Shown in pieces: positions 9,231 through 17,151 of a stretch of DNA of 64,000 bases (positions within the stretch are counted from its first letter, which is position 1; every line of letters begins with the position of its first letter). The DNA is from an uncultured Blautia sp. (GTDB lineage: Bacteria; Bacillota; Clostridia; Lachnospirales; Lachnospiraceae), in contig UQHF01000006.1 of assembly GCA_900540785.1 (NCBI GenBank), forward strand, positions 1 to 64,000, read 5' to 3'. The notes below the pieces were generated by a model, which saw only the letters and a list, made by a program, of their open reading frames with translations, was not told where the DNA came from and ran no database searches. The translations under genes were made by a program, and so were the position numbers.

Positions 9231-9241
9231 GAGGCTGGAAA

Positions 9242-9790
9242 ATGAATATATGGAATGCTTTTGAAACAAAAAACCCAAAGCTTGCAAAGTGGGTAAGAGA
9301 AGGCGGCCTGTTTGTCATAGTCTCCAATTTGATAACCGTTCTAAAATATGTTCTGCTTCAGTTCCTTCCGAATGTTTTTGCAGGAATGGGGGATCAGTCT
9401 TTTGGCTGGCCAGGAATTCCCGTTACTTTATTTGGAGAAACATTTCAGTGGAATATTTTAGGATATGATCAGGCACACGGTGGATTATCATATTTTATGG
9501 CATATATGACTGCAATGATAATTGGGGAATGTATTAATTTTCCTATTCAGAAACATTTTGTATTCCGCAGTAAAGGCAACACAGGAAAACAGATTGCCTG
9601 GTATGCGGCAGCATTTTGTATTGTAACCTGTATCGTAAACTCAATTAATTGTGTTTGGGTGGCAGTAGCAGGTATGTTTGTTCCGGATTTTATTTACAAT
9701 ATCGGAACGACTGTATTAAATGGCGGAGTTTCTATGGTGGTATTTTTCTTTGTGAATAAGATTATATTTCCAGAAACGCCCAAAAAATAA
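9242..9790 (+). CDS. GtrA-like multispanning membrane protein
   Basis: A 182-residue integral membrane protein with about four hydrophobic segments (about 20-40, 75-95, 118-140 and 150-172). The element NFPIQKHFVFRSKG between the second and third helices matches the conserved loop of the GtrA family. GtrA proteins are thought to move polyprenyl-linked sugars across the membrane for glucosylation of surface polymers; some members have other or unknown roles. It starts 11 bases after the GH3 gene and shares its mRNA, so a link to glucose-containing surface or storage glycans is plausible but inferred. The family call rests on this loop and the topology only. Confidence 0.65.
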   Translation: MNIWNAFETKNPKLAKWVREGGLFVIVSNLITVLKYVLLQFLPNVFAGMGDQSFGWPGIPVTLFGETFQWNILGYDQAHGGLSYFMAYMTAMIIGECINFPIQKHFVFRSKGNTGKQIAWYAAAFCIVTCIVNSINCVWVAVAGMFVPDFIYNIGTTVLNGGVSMVVFFFVNKIIFPETPKK

Positions 9791-9908
9791 TCCGCTTTGG
9801 AATTTAGAGATTCTTTAGATGCACCACCCCCTTCACTTATGTTACAATATCTCCAGACAATAAGACTTTGCAACACGGTTTTAAAAGAGAAAGAAGAGAG
9901 GGGATTTT

Positions 9909-10919
9909 ATGTCACCGGCAGGAAAAACCAGAAGACGAAGCAAAAGCAGGAGAAGGCGGAGAAAACAAAGCAACACAGGGCGGATTGTACTGTGTACGTT
10001 TGTGGAGATCATTGTAATTGCCGCGCTTGTTATCATGATAGGCTGGGATAAGGGAGTGGGAGAGTGGCTTTTAAAGTTCAGTCAGCCTGTTGTAAAAGAG
10101 CTTGATATAAGCGGGATTCAAAGCCCTTATGCAGTTCTGATGCAGGCAAACAGCGGAAAGATTCTGGGAGCAGAGAGAGCGGAAGAAAGAATTTATCCTG
10201 CATCTATGACAAAAATGATGACGGCAATTCTGGCAATCGAGGAGATTAAGGATTTAAACCAGGAAATCACACTTACCCAGGATATGTTTGCGGGGCTCTA
10301 TGAACAGGATGCCACACAGGCGGGATTTCAGCCGGGAGAGACTGTGCGGGCTATAGATCTGATATATGGAGTGCTTCTGCCATCAGGTGCAGAGTGCTGC
10401 ATTGCCCTGGCGGATTCTATTTCCGGTTCTGAGGAAGCTTTTGTGGAGCTGATGAACGAAAAAGCAGCGAAAATCGGAATGAAAAACACACATTTCTGCG
10501 ACAGCACAGGGCTTCATAACCCGGAACATTACAGCACGGTTCTTGATATGGCAGTTCTTTTAAAATATGCTCTTAAAAACGATACGTTTCGGGAAGTAAT
10601 AGAATCACCGCGTCATTCTACCGGCGTCACCAACATTCACCCGGACGGGATTACATATTACAGTACAATGTTTAAAAGCCTTCCAAGCGCTGCTGTGACA
10701 GGCGGAGAAATAAAGGGAGGAAAGACAGGCTATACAAGCGAGGCAGGTCTTTGTCTTGCCAGTTTTGCACAGATAGAAGGACGGGAATACATTCTTGTGA
10801 CGGCAGGCGCTCCGGGAGAAGCAGGAACAGCCCGCCATGTGCAGGATGCAGTAACAATCTATAACAGGTTGGGAGAGACTGTCCTGTCTATGGAAAAGTC
10901 CCAAGACAGCGATACATAA
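9909..10919 (+). CDS. D-alanyl-D-alanine carboxypeptidase (peptidase S11, DacF-like)
   Basis: A 336-residue penicillin-binding protein that trims the terminal D-Ala from peptidoglycan stem peptides. After a very basic N-terminus (Arg/Lys-rich residues 6-19), one membrane helix (about 25-45) anchors the catalytic domain outside the cell. The S-x-x-K motif is SMTK (S99, K102), the second motif is SGA where SGN is usual, and the third is KTG in GGKTGYT. The protein lacks the long C-terminal amphipathic region of DacA. Its stop codon lies one base from the stop codon of the converging LacI-SBP gene, with no terminator between, so the two mRNAs probably overlap at their 3' ends. It appears to be a single-gene unit; a TACAAT -10 box at 9843-9848 is possible. 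Confidence 0.9.
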   Translation: MSPAGKTRRRSKSRRRRRKQSNTGRIVLCTFVEIIVIAALVIMIGWDKGVGEWLLKFSQPVVKELDISGIQSPYAVLMQANSGKILGAERAEERIYPASMTKMMTAILAIEEIKDLNQEITLTQDMFAGLYEQDATQAGFQPGETVRAIDLIYGVLLPSGAECCIALADSISGSEEAFVELMNEKAAKIGMKNTHFCDSTGLHNPEHYSTVLDMAVLLKYALKNDTFREVIESPRHSTGVTNIHPDGITYYSTMFKSLPSAAVTGGEIKGGKTGYTSEAGLCLASFAQIEGREYILVTAGAPGEAGTARHVQDAVTIYNRLGETVLSMEKSQDSDT

Positions 10920-10920
10920 G

Positions 10921-13218
10921 TTACTGGATAAAGTGAAGCGGTTTCGGATAGCCGTATGATTTGAATAATTCCTCCATTTTCACCTGGGCTTTTGTGAGAG
11001 CCTGTGAGATGGAGGTTTTGTTTATGAGAATATCGCGAAGAACGCTGCATAAAATTGCCTCCAGTTTATTTTGAGGGATTACAAGGGACTTATTTCGGTA
11101 AGGTCCGTTTCGTTTTCGGCAGTAGGCAAAGCTTTCTTCCGTAAGCTCAAGCCAGGGATAGAGCTTCATAAGCTCATGGCTGTGATAAGGGGCGATAACC
11201 GGGGATTGGCCATCCATAATGGTCATATAACAGCTTGTGGAATCACGGCACAGCCAGTTAAAATACTGGTATGCCATCTCTGCCTTTGGTGTAAAAGGAT
11301 TCAGACCAAAATTCCACCCTACACTTGCCGGTGTTTTTCCGGGAATCGTTTCGTAACCTACGCGCCCTGATGTATTTCTGTGGATATACTGGCTTATCTG
11401 AGAGGCGTATTCCGTATAAGTTACAAGCATTGCTGTTTTGCCGGAAATAAAATCATCTACTGTATTTCGAATAGAGGTTTCCATAGGATTTTTTTCTACA
11501 TAATTTAAAGTGGTTAAAATACTGTGAAACGCTTTTTCGTTTTCCGGCGTATTCATGCACACCCTGTTGTATTTATCCCAGATTTTTCCTCCGAAAGCCC
11601 AGAGACGGATTAAAATTTCCGGTGCAAGTTCCTCGTCTATAATTCCAGCAAAAGAAGTTCCAAAAGGAGTCGGAGAATCTGGATTATATTTCCTTGTAAA
11701 AAATTCTGCAATTCCGTTAAATTCCGTCCATGTTCTGGGTGGACGAAGAGAAATTTCATATTTCTTTTTGAAGGATTTTATAATTTCTCTGTTTTCAAAA
11801 AGATCCTGCCTGTAAAACATGATCTGGGTTCCACCGATAATGGGAATGCCATAGTAATGATCTTCATATTTACAGTTATCCATGTTCTGTTTAAACAGCC
11901 GTTCCGGTTCAAAATCACTTTCTGTCACAAATTCTGTCATATCTGACACAAAAGCATTCTGCACCATATATTCCAGCCAGGGAACATCATACATATAAAT
12001 ATCGTAATAGTTGCGGGAAGAATTTACATCGTCCATAATACATTTCAGAAGTTCATCGTGTTTTACGAATGTAAATTCAATAGGGATGCCTGTCTCCCGT
12101 GTAAAGCTCTGAGATAAAAGCTTTGTAGAGTGGGAGGTTACAAGATCCACCATAAGAATCCGAAGACATTCCTGTGATTTTTTCGGAAGATTTCTGGACG
12201 AAGACACAGGAGCCGGAACAGGAATGGCGTTCAGATTTGGAATATGGTCAGAAAGAACCCGATTCTGTTCCTCAAAAAGCACCGGCTCTTTAATGTTTTG
12301 GAGAAGTATCTGAGCAGCCTCTCTCCCAAGGGTAAACGCTGTCCGGGAAGTGTGAATGACTCCCGGATATTTTGTGGCGTTATTCCAGCTTTCCTCGCTC
12401 AGGGTAATCAGAAGAAGGTCATCGGGGACACGGATATTTTGAAGGTACAGCGCCTCTAAAATACCGGAGGCAATGCTTTCTGATGTGGCAATGACAGCCT
12501 GCAGGGAGGACAGGGGGAGGTTCGTCATGCAGGTTTTAAAGGCGTCCTCTTTTGTCATATTCGTTTCTACGATCAGGGACATATCAGGAGAAAGTCCGTT
12601 GCTCTCAAATGCGGCGATATATCCTTCCATACTCTCTTTTTCAGAAGAAAAATGGGAAAATCCAGTAACAAGTCCGATTTTTTTATAGCTTTTTGAGAGC
12701 AGGGCATTTGTAATCTGATAAAGTGTTTTGTTGTTATCGAAGCCTGCAAAACTTACATCAAGATTGTCAGGACGGCGTTCAATAAAAACGGCGGGAATAT
12801 TAAAATTTTTTATTCGGTTCTGAAAAAAATCGGTATTCTGGGGCTGACAGGTTATGATAACAAGCCCGGATACATTCTGGCTTATAAAATCTTCGATTTT
12901 TTCTATTTCAATATCAGGAAGATTATTGGAAAAAGCCACGCTGATGGAATAACCTCTTCTCTGTAAATAAGAGGAGACACCCTTAAAAATTTCTGCATGG
13001 TAAGTATTATCAATATCTGTCAGTACAATGCCAATGCGGTTGGAGGAGGAAGATTTTAAATCTCTGGCAGAGGCATTTGGAATATATTTTAATTTCTCAA
13101 TGGAGTCCATAACCCGCATCTTTGTTTCCGGTTTTACATAGCGTGTTCCGCTGATACAGCAGGATACAGTGGCAATGGAAACACCGGCGTCTTTTGCTAC
13201 ATCTTTTAAAGTTGCCAT
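10921..13218 (-). CDS. LacI-family repressor fused to a C-terminal extracellular-type solute-binding domain
   Basis: A 765-residue hybrid regulator, more than twice the usual LacI length. Residues 1-55 form a LacI helix-turn-helix (LKDVAKDAGVSIATVS) with hinge NASARDLKSS. Residues 60-340 are a periplasmic-binding-like sensor. From about 352 to the end a second ligand-binding module resembles ABC family 1 (maltose-type) binding proteins (DIYMYDVPWLEYM, FYRQDLFENR, RTWTEF, WAFGGKIWD, VGWNFGLNP). There is no signal peptide, so this module is cytosolic. GGAGGG lies before ATG 13218. The gene is divergent from the mutarotase/UroD/ABC operon, and TCTAAACGTTTAGA palindromes with a central CpG, typical of LacI operators, occur between the promoters and within the operon. 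It probably represses itself and that operon until sugar binds one or both sensors. The frame is uninterrupted, so the fusion looks real. Confidence 0.92.
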   Translation of the reverse strand: MATLKDVAKDAGVSIATVSCCISGTRYVKPETKMRVMDSIEKLKYIPNASARDLKSSSSNRIGIVLTDIDNTYHAEIFKGVSSYLQRRGYSISVAFSNNLPDIEIEKIEDFISQNVSGLVIITCQPQNTDFFQNRIKNFNIPAVFIERRPDNLDVSFAGFDNNKTLYQITNALLSKSYKKIGLVTGFSHFSSEKESMEGYIAAFESNGLSPDMSLIVETNMTKEDAFKTCMTNLPLSSLQAVIATSESIASGILEALYLQNIRVPDDLLLITLSEESWNNATKYPGVIHTSRTAFTLGREAAQILLQNIKEPVLFEEQNRVLSDHIPNLNAIPVPAPVSSSRNLPKKSQECLRILMVDLVTSHSTKLLSQSFTRETGIPIEFTFVKHDELLKCIMDDVNSSRNYYDIYMYDVPWLEYMVQNAFVSDMTEFVTESDFEPERLFKQNMDNCKYEDHYYGIPIIGGTQIMFYRQDLFENREIIKSFKKKYEISLRPPRTWTEFNGIAEFFTRKYNPDSPTPFGTSFAGIIDEELAPEILIRLWAFGGKIWDKYNRVCMNTPENEKAFHSILTTLNYVEKNPMETSIRNTVDDFISGKTAMLVTYTEYASQISQYIHRNTSGRVGYETIPGKTPASVGWNFGLNPFTPKAEMAYQYFNWLCRDSTSCYMTIMDGQSPVIAPYHSHELMKLYPWLELTEESFAYCRKRNGPYRNKSLVIPQNKLEAILCSVLRDILINKTSISQALTKAQVKMEELFKSYGYPKPLHFIQ

Positions 13219-13265
13219 AAAAAGCCCTCCGTTCTGTTAGGAAGATATACTTTATCTATAAAAAC

Positions 13266-13294
13266 AATCTACCATAAAGATAGAATTACGTCAA
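13266..13294 (-). promoter_or_regulatory. Promoter of the LacI-SBP gene
   Basis: On the minus strand TTGACG (13294-13289) and TAGATT (13271-13266) are separated by 17 bases. The operator at 13299-13312 ends 4 bases upstream of the -35 box, compatible with autoregulation. Confidence 0.55.
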
Positions 13295-13298
13295 TCCA

Positions 13299-13312
13299 TC
13301 TAAACGTTTAGA
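13299..13312. promoter_or_regulatory. LacI-type operator, copy 1
   Basis: A perfect 14-bp palindrome TCTAAACGTTTAGA with a central CG step lies between the two divergent promoters. It is 20 bases upstream of the -35 box of the mutarotase operon and next to that of the regulator gene. An identical copy lies at 13782-13795. Confidence 0.85.
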
Positions 13313-13332
13313 ATATTATTTTTGAAAACTGG

Positions 13333-13360
13333 TTGAAATTGCTTTTTTGTGAGGTATAAT
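13333..13360 (+). promoter_or_regulatory. Promoter of the mutarotase / UroD / ABC operon
   Basis: TTGAAA (13333-13338) and a perfect TATAAT (13355-13360) are separated by 16 bases, about 57 bases before the mutarotase start. Confidence 0.65.
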
Positions 13361-13416
13361 CAAATCATCAAATACAGACAGGCGCCGTAAAAGAAAATAA
13401 TAAAGAGGGTGTTGAA

Positions 13417-13755
13417 ATGGAAGAAAAGAAAGTCAGGAGATTTGGGCAGATCATTCGTGTAAAAGAGGAGTATCTAGAAAAGTACAAAGCGCTTCATGCA
13501 AATCCGTGGAAAGAGATCAATGAGAAGATTAAAGAATGCAATATACAAAACTATTCTATTTACTACAGAGACGGTTATCTTTTCAGCTACTATGAATATA
13601 CAGGGGATGATTATGAAGCAGATATGAAGAAGATGGCAGACGATCCGAAAACACAGGAATGGTGGAAAGAGACAGATCCGTGCCAGGAGCCGGTTCCTTC
13701 CGCAAAAGAAGGTGAATGGTGGGGGGAAATGGAAGAGGTATATCATCTTGATTAG
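13417..13755 (+). CDS. L-rhamnose mutarotase-like protein (RhaM family)
   Basis: A 112-residue protein with the RhaM/YiiL ferredoxin-like fold pattern: Y23 and H27 in KYKALHANPW (the Y-x3-H pair used in anomer exchange), W31, the NYSIYY strand, an EWW motif near residue 74 and the closing VYHLD. The family interconverts alpha and beta anomers of L-rhamnose or similar sugars, and its length is normal. It is the first gene of an operon with a UroD-like enzyme and an RbsABC-type importer. The imported compound is therefore probably a reducing sugar needing anomer exchange. No rhamnose isomerase, kinase or aldolase is present, so the true substrate may differ. GAGGGTG precedes ATG 13417. Confidence 0.82.
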   Translation: MEEKKVRRFGQIIRVKEEYLEKYKALHANPWKEINEKIKECNIQNYSIYYRDGYLFSYYEYTGDDYEADMKKMADDPKTQEWWKETDPCQEPVPSAKEGEWWGEMEEVYHLD

Positions 13756-13781
13756 GACGCAGAATTTTTTATAAAGAAAAA

Positions 13782-13795
13782 TCTAAACGTTTAGA
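13782..13795. promoter_or_regulatory. LacI-type operator, copy 2 (inside the operon)
   Basis: An identical palindrome TCTAAACGTTTAGA, extended by A/T on both sides, lies between the mutarotase and UroD-like genes just upstream of the ribosome site AAGGAGG. The centre-to-centre distance to copy 1 is 483 bp. It could support DNA looping or a transcription roadblock. Confidence 0.85.
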
Positions 13796-13811
13796 TAAAA
13801 AGGAGGAAATT

Positions 13812-15053
13812 ATGAATTCAAGAGAGAGAGTAATGACAGCAATCGCACATAAGCAGCCGGATCACGTTCCCCTTGACCTTGGGTCAACACCCAGCTCCGG
13901 AATTTCCGCGATTGCATATAACAATCTGAAAAAATATCTGGGAATGACAGGCGGACATACAAGAATTTTTGATGTTGTACAGCAGGTGGTACAGCCGGAA
14001 GATGAAATTCTGGAACGCTTTGGTGTGGACGTAATTGATATAGGAAGAGTTTTTAATGAAAAAGATGAGGACTGGCATGACGTGACGCTTGCAGATGGTT
14101 CTGTGGGACAGTATCCGAAATGGTTCCAGCCGGAAAAGCAGCCGAACGGAGATTATCTTGTTCATGATGAAGAAGGAACTCTGATCGCAAAAATGCCTGT
14201 TGGAGCAACCTTCTTTGATCAGACGTATTTCCCGTACTTAGACGATTATCCGGACGATTACAAAGATCTGGATCATCAGATGGGAAAGGTACTGTGGAGC
14301 GCACTTGTTCACAGTCCGTGGGATCACAGCGGAGAAAAAGATTTTTACAAACAGCTTCGAGAGCGTACGATAAAGCTTCGTGAAAGTACAGATAAAGCTT
14401 TAATGATCACATGCGGCTGTAATCTTTTTGAGTGGGGTACTTTTTTGAGGAGAATGGATAACTTCCTTATGGATCTTTATTCAGATGAAGAAAATGTGGA
14501 GGCGCTTGTAGACCAGTTAATGCAGCGTCATCTGGCAACACTTGAGAAAGTGTGTGAAGCAGTCGGCGATGTCGTTGATATTTTAAGATTCGGAGACGAT
14601 CTTGGAATGGATACGGGAATGTTCATGTCAAGAGAGAAGTACCAGACATTTTTCAAACCGTACCAGACAAAATTGAATGAATACGTACATAAGCACAGTA
14701 AGATGAAAACGCTTCTTCATTCCTGTGGCTCTATTTATCCGATCATTCCGGATTTAATTGAAGCCGGATACGATGTTTTGAATCCAGTTCAGACAACCGC
14801 TTATCAGATGGATCCGAAGGTTTTAAAACAGGAATTTGGAAAAGACATTACATTTTGGGGTGGCGGATGTAATACAAGAACTGTTTTAAATCTTTCAAAA
14901 CCGGAAGAAGTTTATGATTATACAAGACGTATGATTGATATTTTCAATCAGGACGGAGGCTTCGTATTTAATCAGGAACATAATATTATGCCGGATGTTC
15001 CGCCGGAAAACATTCTTGCTATGTACAGAGCAGTAGAAGATTCCAGAAAATAA
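13812..15053 (+). CDS. Uroporphyrinogen decarboxylase-family protein (not HemE)
   Basis: A 413-residue UroD-superfamily barrel. It opens with RERVMTAIAHKQPDHVPLDLG, as in the MtaA/CmuA-like branch, and lacks the N-terminal Arg-rich substrate motif (FMRQAGR) of true HemE. It keeps LLHSCGS (H-x-C, a zinc ligand pair in methyltransferase members) and ends with FNQEHNIMPDVPPENI, where His stands at the place of the third ligand Cys in MtaA. It is preceded by an operator and a strong ribosome site and followed 18 bases later by the ABC permease. No haem, cobalamin or corrinoid-protein gene is near, so action on the imported sugar or a methylated derivative is more likely than tetrapyrrole synthesis. 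The reaction is unknown. Confidence 0.8.
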   Translation: MNSRERVMTAIAHKQPDHVPLDLGSTPSSGISAIAYNNLKKYLGMTGGHTRIFDVVQQVVQPEDEILERFGVDVIDIGRVFNEKDEDWHDVTLADGSVGQYPKWFQPEKQPNGDYLVHDEEGTLIAKMPVGATFFDQTYFPYLDDYPDDYKDLDHQMGKVLWSALVHSPWDHSGEKDFYKQLRERTIKLRESTDKALMITCGCNLFEWGTFLRRMDNFLMDLYSDEENVEALVDQLMQRHLATLEKVCEAVGDVVDILRFGDDLGMDTGMFMSREKYQTFFKPYQTKLNEYVHKHSKMKTLLHSCGSIYPIIPDLIEAGYDVLNPVQTTAYQMDPKVLKQEFGKDITFWGGGCNTRTVLNLSKPEEVYDYTRRMIDIFNQDGGFVFNQEHNIMPDVPPENILAMYRAVEDSRK

Positions 15054-15071
15054 AGGAAAGAGGAGAAGAAA

Positions 15072-16073
15072 ATGGGTGATAAAAAAACAGCAGGATTTAA
15101 TATAAAGAAAATATTTGCCCGCAGTGAAATAACGGTTATTGTGGCAGTCCTGATATTGGGTGTGATTTTTACAGTTTTTTCAGACAGTTTTCTTACATCA
15201 TATAATCTGTTTAATATGGGAAGAACAGCTGCGATTTATATTTTCATCGCCATTGCTCAGGGGCTCGTAGTGATTGTAGGGGGCATGAACTTATCTCTTG
15301 GATACATCGGTGGTATGGTAGTAGTAGCGGCTGGTTACAGTATGGAGATTCTTGGTCTTCCTTCAGCAGCAGCCGTTTTAATCGGTCTTCTTGTGGGAAT
15401 CCTTGCAGGCGCAGTAAACGGTCTTGTAATTACAGGGCTGAAACTGAACTCCTTTGTAGTGACACTTGCAACCTCCTTTATTTTCCAGGGACTCATTAAC
15501 GGAGTATCACAGGGATTCCCGTACAATGAAATTCCGGAAGGTTTCACTTTCCTTGGAAGAGAAGGATTTTTAGGAATCCCGTACCTTCTGTGGCTGGCAG
15601 GTATCGCTCTTGCAGTTCTGGGCTATGTATTCCGTTATACAGTAACAGGACGCCGTGTTCTTGCAACAGGCGGAAATGTGGAAGCAGCGAAAATGTCCGG
15701 TGTAAACACAAATAAAATGATTATTCTTGCAAATATCGGTTCCGGTTTCTTTGCAGCGATCGCAGGGCTTCTCTGGATTTCCAGAACAGGTTCCGCGCAG
15801 CCGTCAACAGGTGTTGACTGGATGGTCATTTCTTTCGCAGTAGCAGTTATCGGAGGAATTTCCTTAAAAGGCGGCGTATTTAACGCAGTAGGTGTATTTT
15901 TTGCAGGATTCTTAATTGTAATGGTAAAAAATGGTCTTGTCATGTTAAATGCCAACATTTATTTCGAGCAGGCATATCTTGGACTGATTCTCCTTCTTGC
16001 AGTTTCTCTTGACAGCATCAAGGAAATTATAAACGGCAGAAAGTTGAAACAGCAGCTTAAAAGCGGGAAGTAA
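15072..16073 (+). CDS. Sugar ABC transporter permease (RbsC family)
   Basis: A 333-residue integral membrane permease of the branched-chain/ribose superfamily, with 8-10 hydrophobic segments. Typical family elements are IAQGLVVIVGGMNLSLG near residue 62, GLVITGLKLNSFVVTLAT near 113 and the cytoplasmic EAA-like loop GGNVEAAKMSGVNTNK near 200. It works as a homodimer with the binding protein at 16114 and the double ATPase at 17152. The operon has only one permease gene, as in ribose systems and unlike the second importer at 39066-43640, which has two. AGGAG precedes ATG 15072. Confidence 0.93.
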   Translation: MGDKKTAGFNIKKIFARSEITVIVAVLILGVIFTVFSDSFLTSYNLFNMGRTAAIYIFIAIAQGLVVIVGGMNLSLGYIGGMVVVAAGYSMEILGLPSAAAVLIGLLVGILAGAVNGLVITGLKLNSFVVTLATSFIFQGLINGVSQGFPYNEIPEGFTFLGREGFLGIPYLLWLAGIALAVLGYVFRYTVTGRRVLATGGNVEAAKMSGVNTNKMIILANIGSGFFAAIAGLLWISRTGSAQPSTGVDWMVISFAVAVIGGISLKGGVFNAVGVFFAGFLIVMVKNGLVMLNANIYFEQAYLGLILLLAVSLDSIKEIINGRKLKQQLKSGK

Positions 16074-16113
16074 TGAATAAAAAACTATATAATTTTTAAG
16101 GAGGAAAATGGCT

Positions 16114-17127
16114 ATGAAGAAAAAATGGATTGCAGGGCTTATGTGTGCAGTGATGGCAGTGGGGTTAACAGGAGCAATGACTGTTCAGGCGGCAGATTCC
16201 AAGATTGCATGGTATGCTCCGGCGCCGCATCCTTACTTCGATGAGGTAAAGAAGGGTGTTGAGAAATTCCAGGAAGAGCAGGATACAGAAGTAATTATCC
16301 AGATTGGACCGGACTGGACACAGGCAAGCGAAAATGAGAAGGTAGAGGCGCTTGTTGCACAGGGAATTACAGGTCTTTCTATTTATCCATGCGATGCTTC
16401 CGGAGCAAATGGTCTTTATGAAGAAATCAATGAAAAAATGGGCGTGAATGTTATCAATTTCGGAACAGATACAGAGAAACCGACAGCTGCATCATTTGCA
16501 GTTGCAACGGATGTAAAACAGGCTGCAATGGATGCAACAGAAGCTGTTATTCAAATGATGGGCGGCAAAGGAAAGATCCTTAATGTTCTTGAGGTTCTGG
16601 AAGATCCAAATACAGCTCTTCGTAAAGAAGGTGTAGAAGAAGTGGTTGCAAAATATCCGGATGTGGAAATTGTTCAGGAAATTGCAGGAATTAAAACACA
16701 GGAAGAAGCGGTAAGCAAGATTGAGAGTGCTCTTTCCGCAAACATGGGAGAAATCAATGGTATTATCTGTACAGGTATGGTAAGCAGTGTTGGCATGACA
16801 CAGACATTAAATGATTATTATGCAAAACAGCCGGATGCGGAACACATTTATGCGATTGGTATTGATACAGACTCCGGTGTTATGAAAGGTATCGAAGAAG
16901 GCGTGATCGACGCTACTATCGCACAGAATTCTGCAGGACACGGATATATTTCCTGTATGGCTCTGAAACTTATGGACGAGGGCTATAAAGTAAAAGATGA
17001 TCAGTATTTTGTAGATTCCGGTACAGTTCTTGTAACAAAAGACAACATGGATACTTACACAGAGGAGCTTGATAAAGTGACAGAAGAAATTCTTGAAAAG
17101 CTTCCTACAGAGTATCTGACAAAATAA
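16114..17127 (+). CDS. Sugar ABC transporter substrate-binding protein (RbsB family)
   Basis: A 337-residue type I periplasmic-binding protein. Of two in-frame ATGs (16108 and 16114) the second is preferred because AAGGAGG (16098-16104) lies 9 bases before it and only 3 before the first. A signal peptide (MKKKWIAGL to VQAA) is followed by the lobe starting IAWYAPAPHPYFDEV. The region where a lipobox would be expected reads LTGA, with Ala in place of the lipid-accepting Cys. The mature protein may therefore not be a lipoprotein, which is unusual in a Firmicute. It delivers substrate to the permease at 15072. Sugar identity is unknown; the operon mutarotase hints at a rhamnose-like hexose. Confidence 0.9.
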   Translation: MKKKWIAGLMCAVMAVGLTGAMTVQAADSKIAWYAPAPHPYFDEVKKGVEKFQEEQDTEVIIQIGPDWTQASENEKVEALVAQGITGLSIYPCDASGANGLYEEINEKMGVNVINFGTDTEKPTAASFAVATDVKQAAMDATEAVIQMMGGKGKILNVLEVLEDPNTALRKEGVEEVVAKYPDVEIVQEIAGIKTQEEAVSKIESALSANMGEINGIICTGMVSSVGMTQTLNDYYAKQPDAEHIYAIGIDTDSGVMKGIEEGVIDATIAQNSAGHGYISCMALKLMDEGYKVKDDQYFVDSGTVLVTKDNMDTYTEELDKVTEEILEKLPTEYLTK

Positions 17128-17151
17128 AATAATGATCCGGAGGGATTCTAT

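Noticed and set aside
13812..15053. HemE, uroporphyrinogen decarboxylase of haem synthesis
   Set aside because: The N-terminal HemE Arg motif is absent and no tetrapyrrole gene is near; the same applies to 37868-39052.
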